A DNA stretch of 10,379 bases, from contig CADCWK010000044.1 of the NCBI GenBank assembly GCA_902806375.1, positions 1 through 10,379 of the forward strand, read 5' to 3'. The notes beneath the pieces were generated by a model. The model saw only the letters and a program-made list of their open reading frames with translations, had not been told where the DNA came from and made no database searches. This document shows positions 4,176 to 10,304 of this stretch, piece by piece. The first letter of the stretch is position 1. Each line of letters opens with the position of its first letter. The DNA comes from an uncultured Thermomicrobiales bacterium. GTDB lineage: Bacteria; Chloroflexota; Chloroflexia; Thermomicrobiales; UBA6265. A program made the translations under genes and the position numbers.

Positions 4176-6776
4176 ATGGACCTCCATGTGCACACCCCGG
4201 CCTCCATCGATTACCAGGAGCCGGACACGTCACCGCTGCAGCTTCTCCAGGCGGCCGAGGCCAAGGGTCTCGACATCATCGCCTTCACCGACCACAACTC
4301 CGTCCGGGGCTACGCCGACCTCTGGCGGGAGATCGAGGACCTCGAGCTCCTCGAGTACCTCAGGCGGCTCCAGCCCGCCGAAGCGGCCCGCCTGACGGAG
4401 TACCGCCGGCTGCTGGCGAAGATCCTGGTCCTGCCGGGCTTCGAGTTCACCGCCACCTTCGGCTTCCATATCCTCGCGATCTTCCCCGAGCAGACGTCCG
4501 TCCGCCTGATGGAGCACCTGCTCCTCCAGCTCGGCGTCCCGGAGGACCGCATCGGCAGCGGCGAGGTCGGCGCGACCAGCGACGTCCTCAAGGTCTACGA
4601 GCTGCTCGACGAGCACGGCGCCCTCGTCATCGGCGCCCACGTCAACTCGACGCATGGCATCGCGATGCAGGGGCTCCGCTTCGGCGGGCAGACCAAGATC
4701 GCCTATACGCAGGACCCCCATCTCCACGGGCTCGAGGTCACCGACCTCATGCTCGATGGTGGTCGTCGCTCGACCGCCCGGTTCTTCAACGGGACCAAGG
4801 CCGAGTACCCCCGCCGGATGCACTGCATCCAGGGCTCCGACGCCCACCGCCTCACCCGCGACCCCAACCGCGAGACCAACCTCGGCATCGGCGACCGGCC
4901 GACGGAGGTCGAGCTCCCCGAGGTGTCGTTCCGGGCGCTCAAGGACCTGTTCCTCAGCGACCACTTCGATCGCGTCCGCGGCTACGTCGGTCTCTCGGAG
5001 TCGGTCCAGCTGTTCCGCGACGACCGCGCCCAGGGCAACACCGCCGACCAGGCCTTCCACGAGAGCCTGTCGACCAAGCGGACCGGCGTCTCCCACATCC
5101 TGCGTGACCTCGTCGCCTTCGCCAACGGCGACGGCGGCATGATCTACGTCGGCGCCAGCGCCTTCGAGAAGCGACCGATCGTCGGGGTGCCCGACGTCGA
5201 GGCCGCGACGGCCGAGCTCCGGACCGAACTGGCCCAGCAGGTCACGCCGCTGCCCGAGGTCGAGATCGAGTCGATCTCCGCCGACGGCAAGGATGTCCTC
5301 GTCCTGCGCGTCAGCCCCGGCACGGAGAAGCCCTACGCCCTCTCCCCCGGCAACATCTACGTCCGGGAGTTGGCCGATTCCGCGCTGGCCTCCCGCGACC
5401 AGATCGTGGCGATGGTCCGCGCGACGGCGGAGCAGGTCACCGCCTCGGCCGCCCGGGCCAGTGCCCAGGCGCCCGCGGCCGTTCCGGCGCCCATGGGACG
5501 ACCGGCCTACGAGCCCCGCACGGCCGGTCAGCCTGCCCGCAACCAGCTGCCGCCCGCGCCGGACCGCTCGCCCGCCGCCCGGCGGGACCGCGACCGTCCG
5601 GACGACGGCCGCGAAGCCCGTCCGCGTGACCGCGACGACAGCCGGTCCCCGGCCCGGCCGGGGAACCGCTACGACGACGGGGATGGCCGCGATGGTCGCG
5701 ATGGTCGCGATGTCCGGACCGACCGTCCGGCGGAGCGTAACGGCAACCGGACGGCCGACCGCGACCGCGACCGCTACGAGAGCCAGCCCCGGTACGGCGA
5801 GGCGGCTGAGCCCGCGGGCAACGGGAGGAACGGCGGGCGATCCCGCGCTGACGCCCGGCCCCGCTACGACCGGGAGGATCGGCCCGCCAGCGGACCCGCC
5901 GCACGGGCCGAGACCAGCGGTCGCTATGACGACCGCTCGCCCTACGATGACCTGCCCCGCGACGAGCCGCCCCGCGGACGTGAACGGGGTGACGGTCGGC
6001 CACCGGCCCGGCGGGAGTCGTCTCCCTACGACCGGGATGCGCGATCGGGCCAGTTCGCCGTCGAGTCCGACCGGTACGACGAACCGGACCGTCCGGACGA
6101 CGAGCTCCAGCCCGTCGACCGTGAGCGGCACGACGTCGCCCGCAGCGAACGCGCCCGCGAGAACCGCTCGCAGTACGACGAGTCGTCGCGGCAGACACGT
6201 AACGACCGCGATGACCGGGACACCCGCGACGACGATGGGCCCCGTCGCGAGGAGCGCCGCAATGACGCCCCACGGGAGGACCAGCGCCGGGATGGTCGAG
6301 GCCAGAACCGGAGCGCCACCCGGTACGCGGACCGCGAGCCAGCCCCCCTGCCCTTCGCGCCCGTCCCCGTCGGCATCTCCCCGGACGGCGGCCAGGAGGA
6401 GCACATCCAGGCCGCCCCGGATCGGATCTCGCCGTCCAGCGGTGTGGAGATCCTCGCGGCCGCCGATGTCGATGGCGTCCCGTTCTTCACGCTCCATGAC
6501 CTCCGCCACGAGGAGATCATCCGGAACGTGACCGGCGACACCGGCCGGCGGCTGTGGCGCTACGCCATCGAGCAGTTCGAGGACCTCGACGCCTCGCTGG
6601 CTGCCACTCGTTGGGACGGCGACTACGGCTTCGTCAAGAGTTACCGTCCCCGTGGCGGCGAGCGCCGCTACAACCTCGCCTACCGCGGCGGCGGCGAGAT
6701 CCGCGTCTTCTACGGCGTCGCCGATGAGGACATCCACGACGGCTGGCGCGCGATCCTCCCGGCCCGCGGCCGGTAA
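4176..6776 (+). CDS. PHP phosphoesterase - AlbA_2 (Schlafen-like) protein with Arg/Asp-rich linker and unassigned C-terminal domain
   Basis: The protein has 866 residues from the first ATG. Residues 1-230 are a PHP metal-dependent phosphoesterase domain with the full ligand set visible: H4xH6, D39-H40 (TDHN), E90, H98, H155 and D222-x-H224 (GSDAH). Residues about 293-405 match AlbA_2 (Schlafen AlbA-type putative nucleic-acid-binding domain), with AFANGDGGMIYVG (314-326) and a later IYVRE strand. Residues about 425-745 are low-complexity, dominated by Arg, Asp, Pro and Gly (for example DGRDGRDGRD), and surely disordered. Residues 748-866 form a compact aromatic-rich domain I cannot assign. PHP domains hydrolyse phosphoesters in nucleotides, DNA or RNA; with AlbA_2 a nucleic-acid-directed role is inferred, the substrate unknown. 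The upstream frame encodes PLSWHR directly before M1, so the first beta strand may begin earlier and the true start may lie upstream. Confidence 0.85.
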   Translation: MDLHVHTPASIDYQEPDTSPLQLLQAAEAKGLDIIAFTDHNSVRGYADLWREIEDLELLEYLRRLQPAEAARLTEYRRLLAKILVLPGFEFTATFGFHILAIFPEQTSVRLMEHLLLQLGVPEDRIGSGEVGATSDVLKVYELLDEHGALVIGAHVNSTHGIAMQGLRFGGQTKIAYTQDPHLHGLEVTDLMLDGGRRSTARFFNGTKAEYPRRMHCIQGSDAHRLTRDPNRETNLGIGDRPTEVELPEVSFRALKDLFLSDHFDRVRGYVGLSESVQLFRDDRAQGNTADQAFHESLSTKRTGVSHILRDLVAFANGDGGMIYVGASAFEKRPIVGVPDVEAATAELRTELAQQVTPLPEVEIESISADGKDVLVLRVSPGTEKPYALSPGNIYVRELADSALASRDQIVAMVRATAEQVTASAARASAQAPAAVPAPMGRPAYEPRTAGQPARNQLPPAPDRSPAARRDRDRPDDGREARPRDRDDSRSPARPGNRYDDGDGRDGRDGRDVRTDRPAERNGNRTADRDRDRYESQPRYGEAAEPAGNGRNGGRSRADARPRYDREDRPASGPAARAETSGRYDDRSPYDDLPRDEPPRGRERGDGRPPARRESSPYDRDARSGQFAVESDRYDEPDRPDDELQPVDRERHDVARSERARENRSQYDESSRQTRNDRDDRDTRDDDGPRREERRNDAPREDQRRDGRGQNRSATRYADREPAPLPFAPVPVGISPDGGQEEHIQAAPDRISPSSGVEILAAADVDGVPFFTLHDLRHEEIIRNVTGDTGRRLWRYAIEQFEDLDASLAATRWDGDYGFVKSYRPRGGERRYNLAYRGGGEIRVFYGVADEDIHDGWRAILPARGR
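5682..5708 (+). repeat. Three-copy 9-bp tandem repeat encoding DGR
   Basis: The unit GATGGYCGC occurs three times in a row (5682-5690, 5691-5699, 5700-5708), followed by a degenerate copy. It encodes Asp-Gly-Arg triplets in the disordered linker of the PHP protein and suggests growth of the linker by repeat slippage. Confidence 0.7.
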
Positions 6777-6797
6777 TAGCAAGTCCGAGTAAAGACT

Positions 6798-6867
6798 CCC
6801 CTCTCTGGGACCGGTGAGACGACTACCGCTTTTCAGCGGTGGGAGCGATCCGGGAGCCGGAGAGGGG
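6798..6867. repeat. REP-like imperfect palindrome between convergent genes
   Basis: Outer arms CCCCTCTC (6798-6805) and GAGAGGGG (6860-6867) pair perfectly. Inside is a second perfect stem, ACCGCT/AGCGGT (6825-6830, 6835-6840) with a TTTC loop. On the minus strand the right end reads CTCACCCCCGGCCCCTCTCC, a text commonly seen in dispersed intergenic repeats of GC-rich genomes. It lies 21 bp after the PHP stop, so it may also end transcription from either side. Copy number in the genome is not visible here. Confidence 0.5.
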
Positions 6868-6938
6868 CCGGGGGTGAGGTCTGCTCGCCGCAAGCCTGCT
6901 CCGCGTGACACAGCGAGTGTTCAACCGGATCCTGTATA

Positions 6939-6979
6939 CGTCGCCCTCACCGATCGCCACTCACGGGCGACGAATCGGT
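6939..6979. other. Overlapping inverted repeats, possible terminator of the minus-strand gene
   Basis: CGTCGCCC (6939-6946) pairs with GGGCGACG (6965-6972). A second pair ACCGAT (6949-6954) with ATCGGT (6974-6979) interlocks with it, so the two stems form a pseudoknot-like or mutually exclusive arrangement. They lie 33-73 bp downstream of the stop of the convergent minus-strand gene (7012). Confidence 0.3.
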
Positions 6980-7011
6980 CGGCCCGGTCCGGACCCCTCA
7001 CCGGGCGAACC

Positions 7012-7524
7012 CTACAGCTTGCCGAACGCGATGCCCTTGTAGGTCCAGCCGCAGCCCGTCACGGTCTCCTGGATCGGTCGCTTCATCTCGCCGGTCGAGA
7101 AGCGATACCGATAGACCTGTCCGGGCCGGAACTCCTCGGTGAAGGCGTAGGCCGTGCCGAACTGGACGGACTGCTTCTGGCCGGAGAAGCGGCTCATCGC
7201 GACCTCCAGCGTCGGCACGCCCGCCGACCAGGACAGGCTGTACTCGTGGTCCTTCGCCCGCACCTCGTGCGCCTCCGGGTCGAACTTCAGATGGATCCTG
7301 AAGACCTTCTCGAGTCCGGCCTTCGCGAAGATCTCGTACCACTGGGCGTCGACGATCTTCCACTCGGCGATCAGATCGACTCCCTCGTCCCGCCCGTCGA
7401 TGACCTGGAAGGGCGCGGTCGGCCGGTTGACGGCCAGGATGCGCTCCCGCACCTCGTCGACGGAGCACGCCGCCGTGCCCTCCTCCGGGCGTCTCGTCGA
7501 TGTCAACCGATCCCACAGCGCCAT
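7012..7524 (-). CDS. Conserved-looking hypothetical protein, 170 residues
   Basis: The start is an ATG at 7522-7524 with an AGGGAGAG motif at good spacing. An in-frame ATG at 7551 would place that motif inside the gene, so the shorter form is preferred. No signal peptide or membrane helix is visible. The protein is a compact soluble domain rich in aromatic residues: PFQVIDGRDEGVDLIAEW (about 39-56) followed by WYEIFAKAGLEKVF, a strand region SLSWSAGVPTLE, then QFGTAYAFTEE and a C-terminal GWTYKGIAFGKL. The pattern of Gly/Asp/Trp and the complete ending suggest an intact conserved family with an alpha-beta fold, and I recall similar uncharacterised proteins in actinobacteria. I cannot name a function. 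It is a single-gene unit converging on the PHP gene. Confidence 0.75.
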   Translation of the reverse strand: MALWDRLTSTRRPEEGTAACSVDEVRERILAVNRPTAPFQVIDGRDEGVDLIAEWKIVDAQWYEIFAKAGLEKVFRIHLKFDPEAHEVRAKDHEYSLSWSAGVPTLEVAMSRFSGQKQSVQFGTAYAFTEEFRPGQVYRYRFSTGEMKRPIQETVTGCGWTYKGIAFGKL

Positions 7525-8212
7525 CGTGTCTCTCTCCCTGGGGCGTCTCATGACCAGTCCGTAGGTCCGGTACCTCGATGAGGGGAGGACGTGGACGAAC
7601 GTCCCAGGGTTCCCTGGCCGTGTCGCGTGATCGGTCCAGCCAGACGCGTCAGCGTCGCAACGCCGACAAAATGGGCGTCTGGGTGGGTCCCGCATGTCCA
7701 GCGCGGATTGCCCGCCGAGCAGGAACTCTCCGTTGAGCAATCGGGGCCCAGTCCCCACCGACCCAGTGCCAAGTCTGCAGGATAGTCTGCCATGGCACTG
7801 ATTCCCTACTGGCCGACGATCTGGCATAGCTTTGGCGTGCAAGTGTTTCGGAAGATCTAGATGTCGGGGAATCCGTATTCTCCGGCAGCCTTTCGATCCT
7901 CTGGCTCGGTGTCTCCGTGGCGTGGGCCGAATGGCGCCATCGCGCCAACGACCACGGAGATACGGCCTGGGGGGCTGCCAGATGGCGCCTTGGCCGCCCC
8001 TTAGACCATGCTCGTCGTCCGGGGAGGACCTCGGTCCCGACCCGTCGCGCGCACCCGGGTCGTGTCTGTCCGACCGACCTATCGCCCGTCTCGTTCGTGC
8101 TTCCCCGCCGGCGACATGGCGTCCGTCACGGTGATCGGGTAAACGACACGCCCTATCTGCGGCCGCTCCTGCGGGAGTGGCAACCGCCTACGAGAAAAGG
8201 AAGATAACCGCG
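7525..8212. other. Divergent intergenic region upstream of the DUF4397 gene
   Basis: These 688 bp lie between two divergently transcribed genes. No reading frame has protein-like composition; the longest plus-strand one (7832-8134) is Arg/Cys/Pro-rich and lacks a ribosome-binding motif. The visible structures are the inverted repeat at 7912-7960 and the ribosome-binding motif of the DUF4397 gene at 8197-8203. Confidence 0.5.
7912..7960. repeat. Nine-bp inverted repeat around a 10-bp palindrome
   Basis: TCTCCGTGG (7912-7920) and CCACGGAGA (7952-7960) are perfect arms around 31 nt. The spacer contains the palindrome ATGGCGCCAT (7931-7940), and ATGGCGCC occurs again just downstream near 7982. 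The nested symmetry looks like an operator or a leader hairpin, about 250-300 bp upstream of the DUF4397 gene. No regulator can be named. Confidence 0.4.
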
Positions 8213-8848
8213 ATGTCGACTCCCACCCCTTCCGACCACCATGAGACCGAGTCCGACGGCATGAGCATGGTCAAGGTCATCCACGGCTCGCTCGATACCC
8301 CGGCGGTCGATGTCTACGTTGACGGCGCGCTCGCCATCGAGGCGCTCGCACCCGGCACGTTCACCGAGTTCGTCAGCCTCCCCGCCGGTTCTCACCAGAT
8401 CCAGGTCACCGCGTCGGGCACCCCGGCCACCGCGGCCGTGATCGACGCCACCGTCGAGCTCGCCGCGGGGTCCGCCTACGAGATCGCCGCGCTTGGCTCC
8501 CTCGCCAACATTCAGGCCGCCGTCCTCAAGGTAGATCTCTCCGCGGCCGGAGCGGGCGAGGGCAAGGTCCGCGTGATCCATGGCTCGCCTGACGCTGGCC
8601 CGGTCGATGTCGCGGTCACCGGCGGTGACGTGCTCGTCGGGGGTGCCGAGTTCCCGAATGCCACCGACTACCTCACCGTTCCCGCCGCGTCCTACGATCT
8701 CGAGGTCCGTGCGGCTGGCACGACCACCGTCGCCCTGCCGCTACCCGGCACGGCGATCGACGCGAACACCGTCTACAGCGTCTATGCGATCGGCACGGTG
8801 GCCGAGGGCACATTGACGGCGCTCGTCACGGCCGAACCGGCCGGTTGA
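8213..8848 (+). CDS. DUF4397 domain protein with two repeats, no signal peptide
   Basis: The protein has 211 residues from an ATG at 8213. An AAGGAAG motif (8197-8203) about 9 nt upstream decides this start over an in-frame GTG at 8177. Two homologous beta-rich repeats are visible, at about 20-110 and 119-211. Each opens with KVIHGSLDTPAVDVYVDG (21-38) or RVIHGSPDAGPVDVAVTGG (120-138), followed by a strand with LPAG/VPAA turns and a YEIAALG/YSVYAIG strand. The RVIHGSPDA-PAVDVYVDG signature is diagnostic of DUF4397, a family of mostly secreted or surface proteins of unknown function. The N-terminus is instead short, polar and His/Glu/Ser/Thr-rich (MSTPTPSDHHETESDG), with no hydrophobic core, and no C-terminal anchor is seen. 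It may therefore act in the cytoplasm or leave the cell by another route. It is a single-gene unit followed by a strong stem-loop. Confidence 0.88.
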   Translation: MSTPTPSDHHETESDGMSMVKVIHGSLDTPAVDVYVDGALAIEALAPGTFTEFVSLPAGSHQIQVTASGTPATAAVIDATVELAAGSAYEIAALGSLANIQAAVLKVDLSAAGAGEGKVRVIHGSPDAGPVDVAVTGGDVLVGGAEFPNATDYLTVPAASYDLEVRAAGTTTVALPLPGTAIDANTVYSVYAIGTVAEGTLTALVTAEPAG

Positions 8849-8850
8849 GC

Positions 8851-8891
8851 CTGAGAGATGGCGACGCCGAAAGGCTAATCCGCTGACTCAG
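8851..8891 (+). other. Structured 3' region after the DUF4397 gene
   Basis: CTGAG (8851-8855) can pair with CTCAG (8887-8891) to enclose a GCC-GAAA-GGC tetraloop hairpin (8866-8875). An alternative is the GGC-GAC-GCC hairpin at 8860-8868. The stop codon is preceded by the palindrome AACCGGCCGGTT (8835-8846). This looks like a structured mRNA 3' end ahead of the terminator. It does not match a riboswitch or ribozyme consensus I know. Confidence 0.3.
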
Positions 8892-8925
8892 TCCCGGTAA
8901 CCCTGGGTCCACGATCCAGATGAAC

Positions 8926-8961
8926 CGAGAGCCCCGCGCTGATACAGGCGCGGGGCTCTCG
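8926..8961 (+). terminator. Perfect 14-bp stem-loop after the DUF4397 gene
   Basis: CGAGAGCCCCGCGC (8926-8939) pairs without mismatch with GCGCGGGGCTCTCG (8948-8961) around the 8-nt loop TGATACAG. It begins 77 bp after the stop codon. The tract after it (ATGTCTCT) has only a few T, so termination may be of the weak-U type, or the stem may mainly protect the 3' end. Confidence 0.7.
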
Positions 8962-9176
8962 ATGTCTCTACGGATTATCCAACTGGATCAAAGACCCCCG
9001 GGCCCGGACACCAGTCCTGACCCACTCCACAGCAGGCCCGGGCACGACGTCCCTGACCGGGCCCGGTGAGCCCCAGTCACCCCACGGGTGACGGAACAAT
9101 CCGGTTACCCCGGGTCGGGGACCACTCGCCGCCAACCGCTCCAAACCGCGACCGTTCAGCCGGATACCGAGTGCCG
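8962..9176. other. Intergenic region between convergent units, with short palindromes
   Basis: No gene is seen. It carries two copies of the palindrome CCGGGCCCGG (8998-9007 and 9057-9066) and a 7-bp hairpin GTCACCC/GGGTGAC (9076-9092, loop CAC). The hairpin lies about 85 bp past the stop of the minus-strand ABC remnant and could end that transcript, though it lacks a T tract. Confidence 0.4.
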
Positions 9177-9403
9177 TTACCGGGACGATGCCCCGGCCAG
9201 CTCCAGGTCCCGCTCGGCCTCAGCCGCCTGGCCCGGGCGATAATCCGGGCTCTGGTGGCGGAAGTAGGTGTTGAACAGGTGCGAGTAGTGCCCGCCGGCG
9301 GCCAGCAGCCCGTCGTGCGTGCCGTCCTCGATGATCCGGCCCTTGTCCAGCACGATGATTCGGTCGGCCTCCTGGATCGTCGAGAGCCGGTGGGCGATCA
9401 CGA
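9177..9403. repeat. Direct repeat copy 1 (ABC C-terminus)
   Basis: This segment aligns without gaps to 10078-10304 at an offset of 901 bp. I count about 25 mismatches in 227 positions (about 89% identity), clustered near the gene ends and otherwise mostly at silent positions. Similarity ends abruptly at 9403. Confidence 0.88.
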
Positions 9404-9425
9404 CCATCCGGCCGGTCGGGACCAT
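9177..9425 (-). pseudogene. Truncated C-terminus of an ABC exporter ATPase
   Basis: About 80 residues match only the end of an ABC exporter nucleotide-binding domain. H-loop VIAHRLST comes at the start, followed by QEADRIIVLDKGRIIEDGTHDGLLAAGG in two overlapping stretches, and then a family-specific tail ending ELAGASSR. The Walker A, Q-loop, signature, Walker B and transmembrane domain, some 500 residues, are absent. Upstream, the similarity stops near GRMVVIAH, where the sequence becomes the end of the histidine phosphatase gene in another frame. The product from IAHRLST to DYRPGQ is identical to that of the intact-looking gene at 10078-10379, while the last residues differ. An ATG exists at 9425 inside the phosphatase gene, but a peptide with only the H-loop could not hydrolyse ATP. 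It is a relic of a second exporter gene. Confidence 0.8.
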
Positions 9426-9970
9426 GCCCAGCCAGCCGGGATGAGATACCGCCAGCCCGCCTGCCAGACGAATGGGGCATTGACTGCCTGCGCCAGTGGA
9501 ATCCTGCCCAGGAGGCAGGTGAGGGCGTACCGGTTGGCCGCGTGCGCCACCATCAGCACGGTGGCACCATCCTGATCGCGGGCCAGATCCATCAGGAACT
9601 GCGCGGTGGCCACGACCACGTCCCGATAACTCTGGCCGTTGGGGAACGCGACGGCGATTCGCCGGGACCGCTCACCGGCGAGCCGTTGCGCGGTCATCCC
9701 GGTCCAGTCTCCGTAGTCGCATTCACGCAACCGCCGATCCTGGACGATCGGGACCGGGCGACCGTTGAACGCGATGTCGACCGTCTGGACGGCTCTGGCT
9801 AAATCCGATACGTAGACGACATCGACGGCGCCGTCCGGATAGCGCGCACCCAGGGCAGCGGCCTGCCGCCTGCCAACGGCGGACAACTCGCCCGGCAACC
9901 AGCCCGTCGCGATACCCCGCTCATTGTCGACCGTCGTCGAGTGCGTCTCGTAGATCAGCCTGACGGCCAT
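9398..9970 (-). CDS. Histidine phosphatase (phosphoglycerate-mutase-like) family protein with altered RHG motif
   Basis: The protein has 190 residues from an ATG at 9968-9970; a GGTAGGTG motif sits close upstream. The family landmarks appear in order: strand VRLIYETHS with His10 as the presumed phospho-accepting residue, an S-D-L-A-R-A-x-Q-T segment with Arg59, Glu83 in RECDYGDW, and His143 in LMVAHAANR. The family normally has Arg-His-Gly; here it is Thr9-His10-Ser11, so one phosphate-binding Arg is missing. Such enzymes remove phosphate from small molecules or proteins; the substrate is unknown. The subfamily-like ending FVWQAGWRYLIP (to residue 178) is followed by 12 residues translated from sequence overlapping the ABC remnant in another frame, so the natural C-terminus has been replaced. 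The gene lies 107 bp after the upstream ABC gene on the same strand and may be co-transcribed with it. Confidence 0.82.
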   Translation of the reverse strand: MAVRLIYETHSTTVDNERGIATGWLPGELSAVGRRQAAALGARYPDGAVDVVYVSDLARAVQTVDIAFNGRPVPIVQDRRLRECDYGDWTGMTAQRLAGERSRRIAVAFPNGQSYRDVVVATAQFLMDLARDQDGATVLMVAHAANRYALTCLLGRIPLAQAVNAPFVWQAGWRYLIPAGWAWSRPAGWS

Positions 9971-10077
9971 ACACCTACCCCTGCTTCGGTTGGGAACCCG
10001 CGAACCGCTCTCATCTCAGGGTGACAACCGGCGTCGCATCGTCGGCCATCCTCGTGACTGGATGCCGAGGGGAGTCG

Positions 10078-10304
10078 CTACCGTGATGTCGTCCCGGCCA
10101 GCTCCAGTTCGCGTTCGGCCCGGGTCGTCTGGCCTGGGCGGTAGTCCGGGCTCTGGTGGCGGAAGTAGGTGTTGAACAGGTGTGAGTAGTGCCCGCCAGC
10201 GGCCAGCAGGCCATCGTGCGTGCCGTCTTCGATGATCCGACCCTTGTCCAGCACGATGATCCGGTCGGCTTCCTGGATCGTCGAGAGCCGGTGGGCGATC
10301 ACGA
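10078..10304. repeat. Direct repeat copy 2 (ABC C-terminus)
   Basis: This is the partner of 9177-9403, in the same orientation. Beyond 10304 this copy continues as normal exporter coding sequence, while the other copy diverges, which identifies this one as the intact source. Confidence 0.88.

Noticed and set aside
4230..6911. An 893-codon open frame on the minus strand opposite the PHP gene
   Set aside because: Its product is Val/Gly/Arg/Asp-dominated without domain signatures, and it mirrors the strongly supported plus-strand gene with PHP motifs. GC-rich coding sequence often leaves such antisense frames open.
7822..7837. Sigma-54-like GG-N10-GC element
   Set aside because: The -12 part reads TGGC instead of TTGC, the site lies 375 bp from the next gene, and no activator gene is in the window.
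7832..8134. A 100-codon plus-strand frame upstream of the DUF4397 gene
   Set aside because: Rich in Arg, Cys and Pro, no ribosome-binding motif, and it crosses the inverted repeat at 7912-7960.
8851..8885. Hammerhead-like order CTGA...GGC-GAC-GCC-GAAA
   Set aside because: The conserved CUGANGA core is not matched, and the sequence after GAAA does not provide a stem III followed by a cleavage triplet.
8850..8925. Possible glycine-type or other riboswitch (GAGAGAT...CGCCGAAAGG)
   Set aside because: Only scattered similarity to the aptamer consensus, wrong 3' half, and no gene on the plus strand downstream to be regulated.
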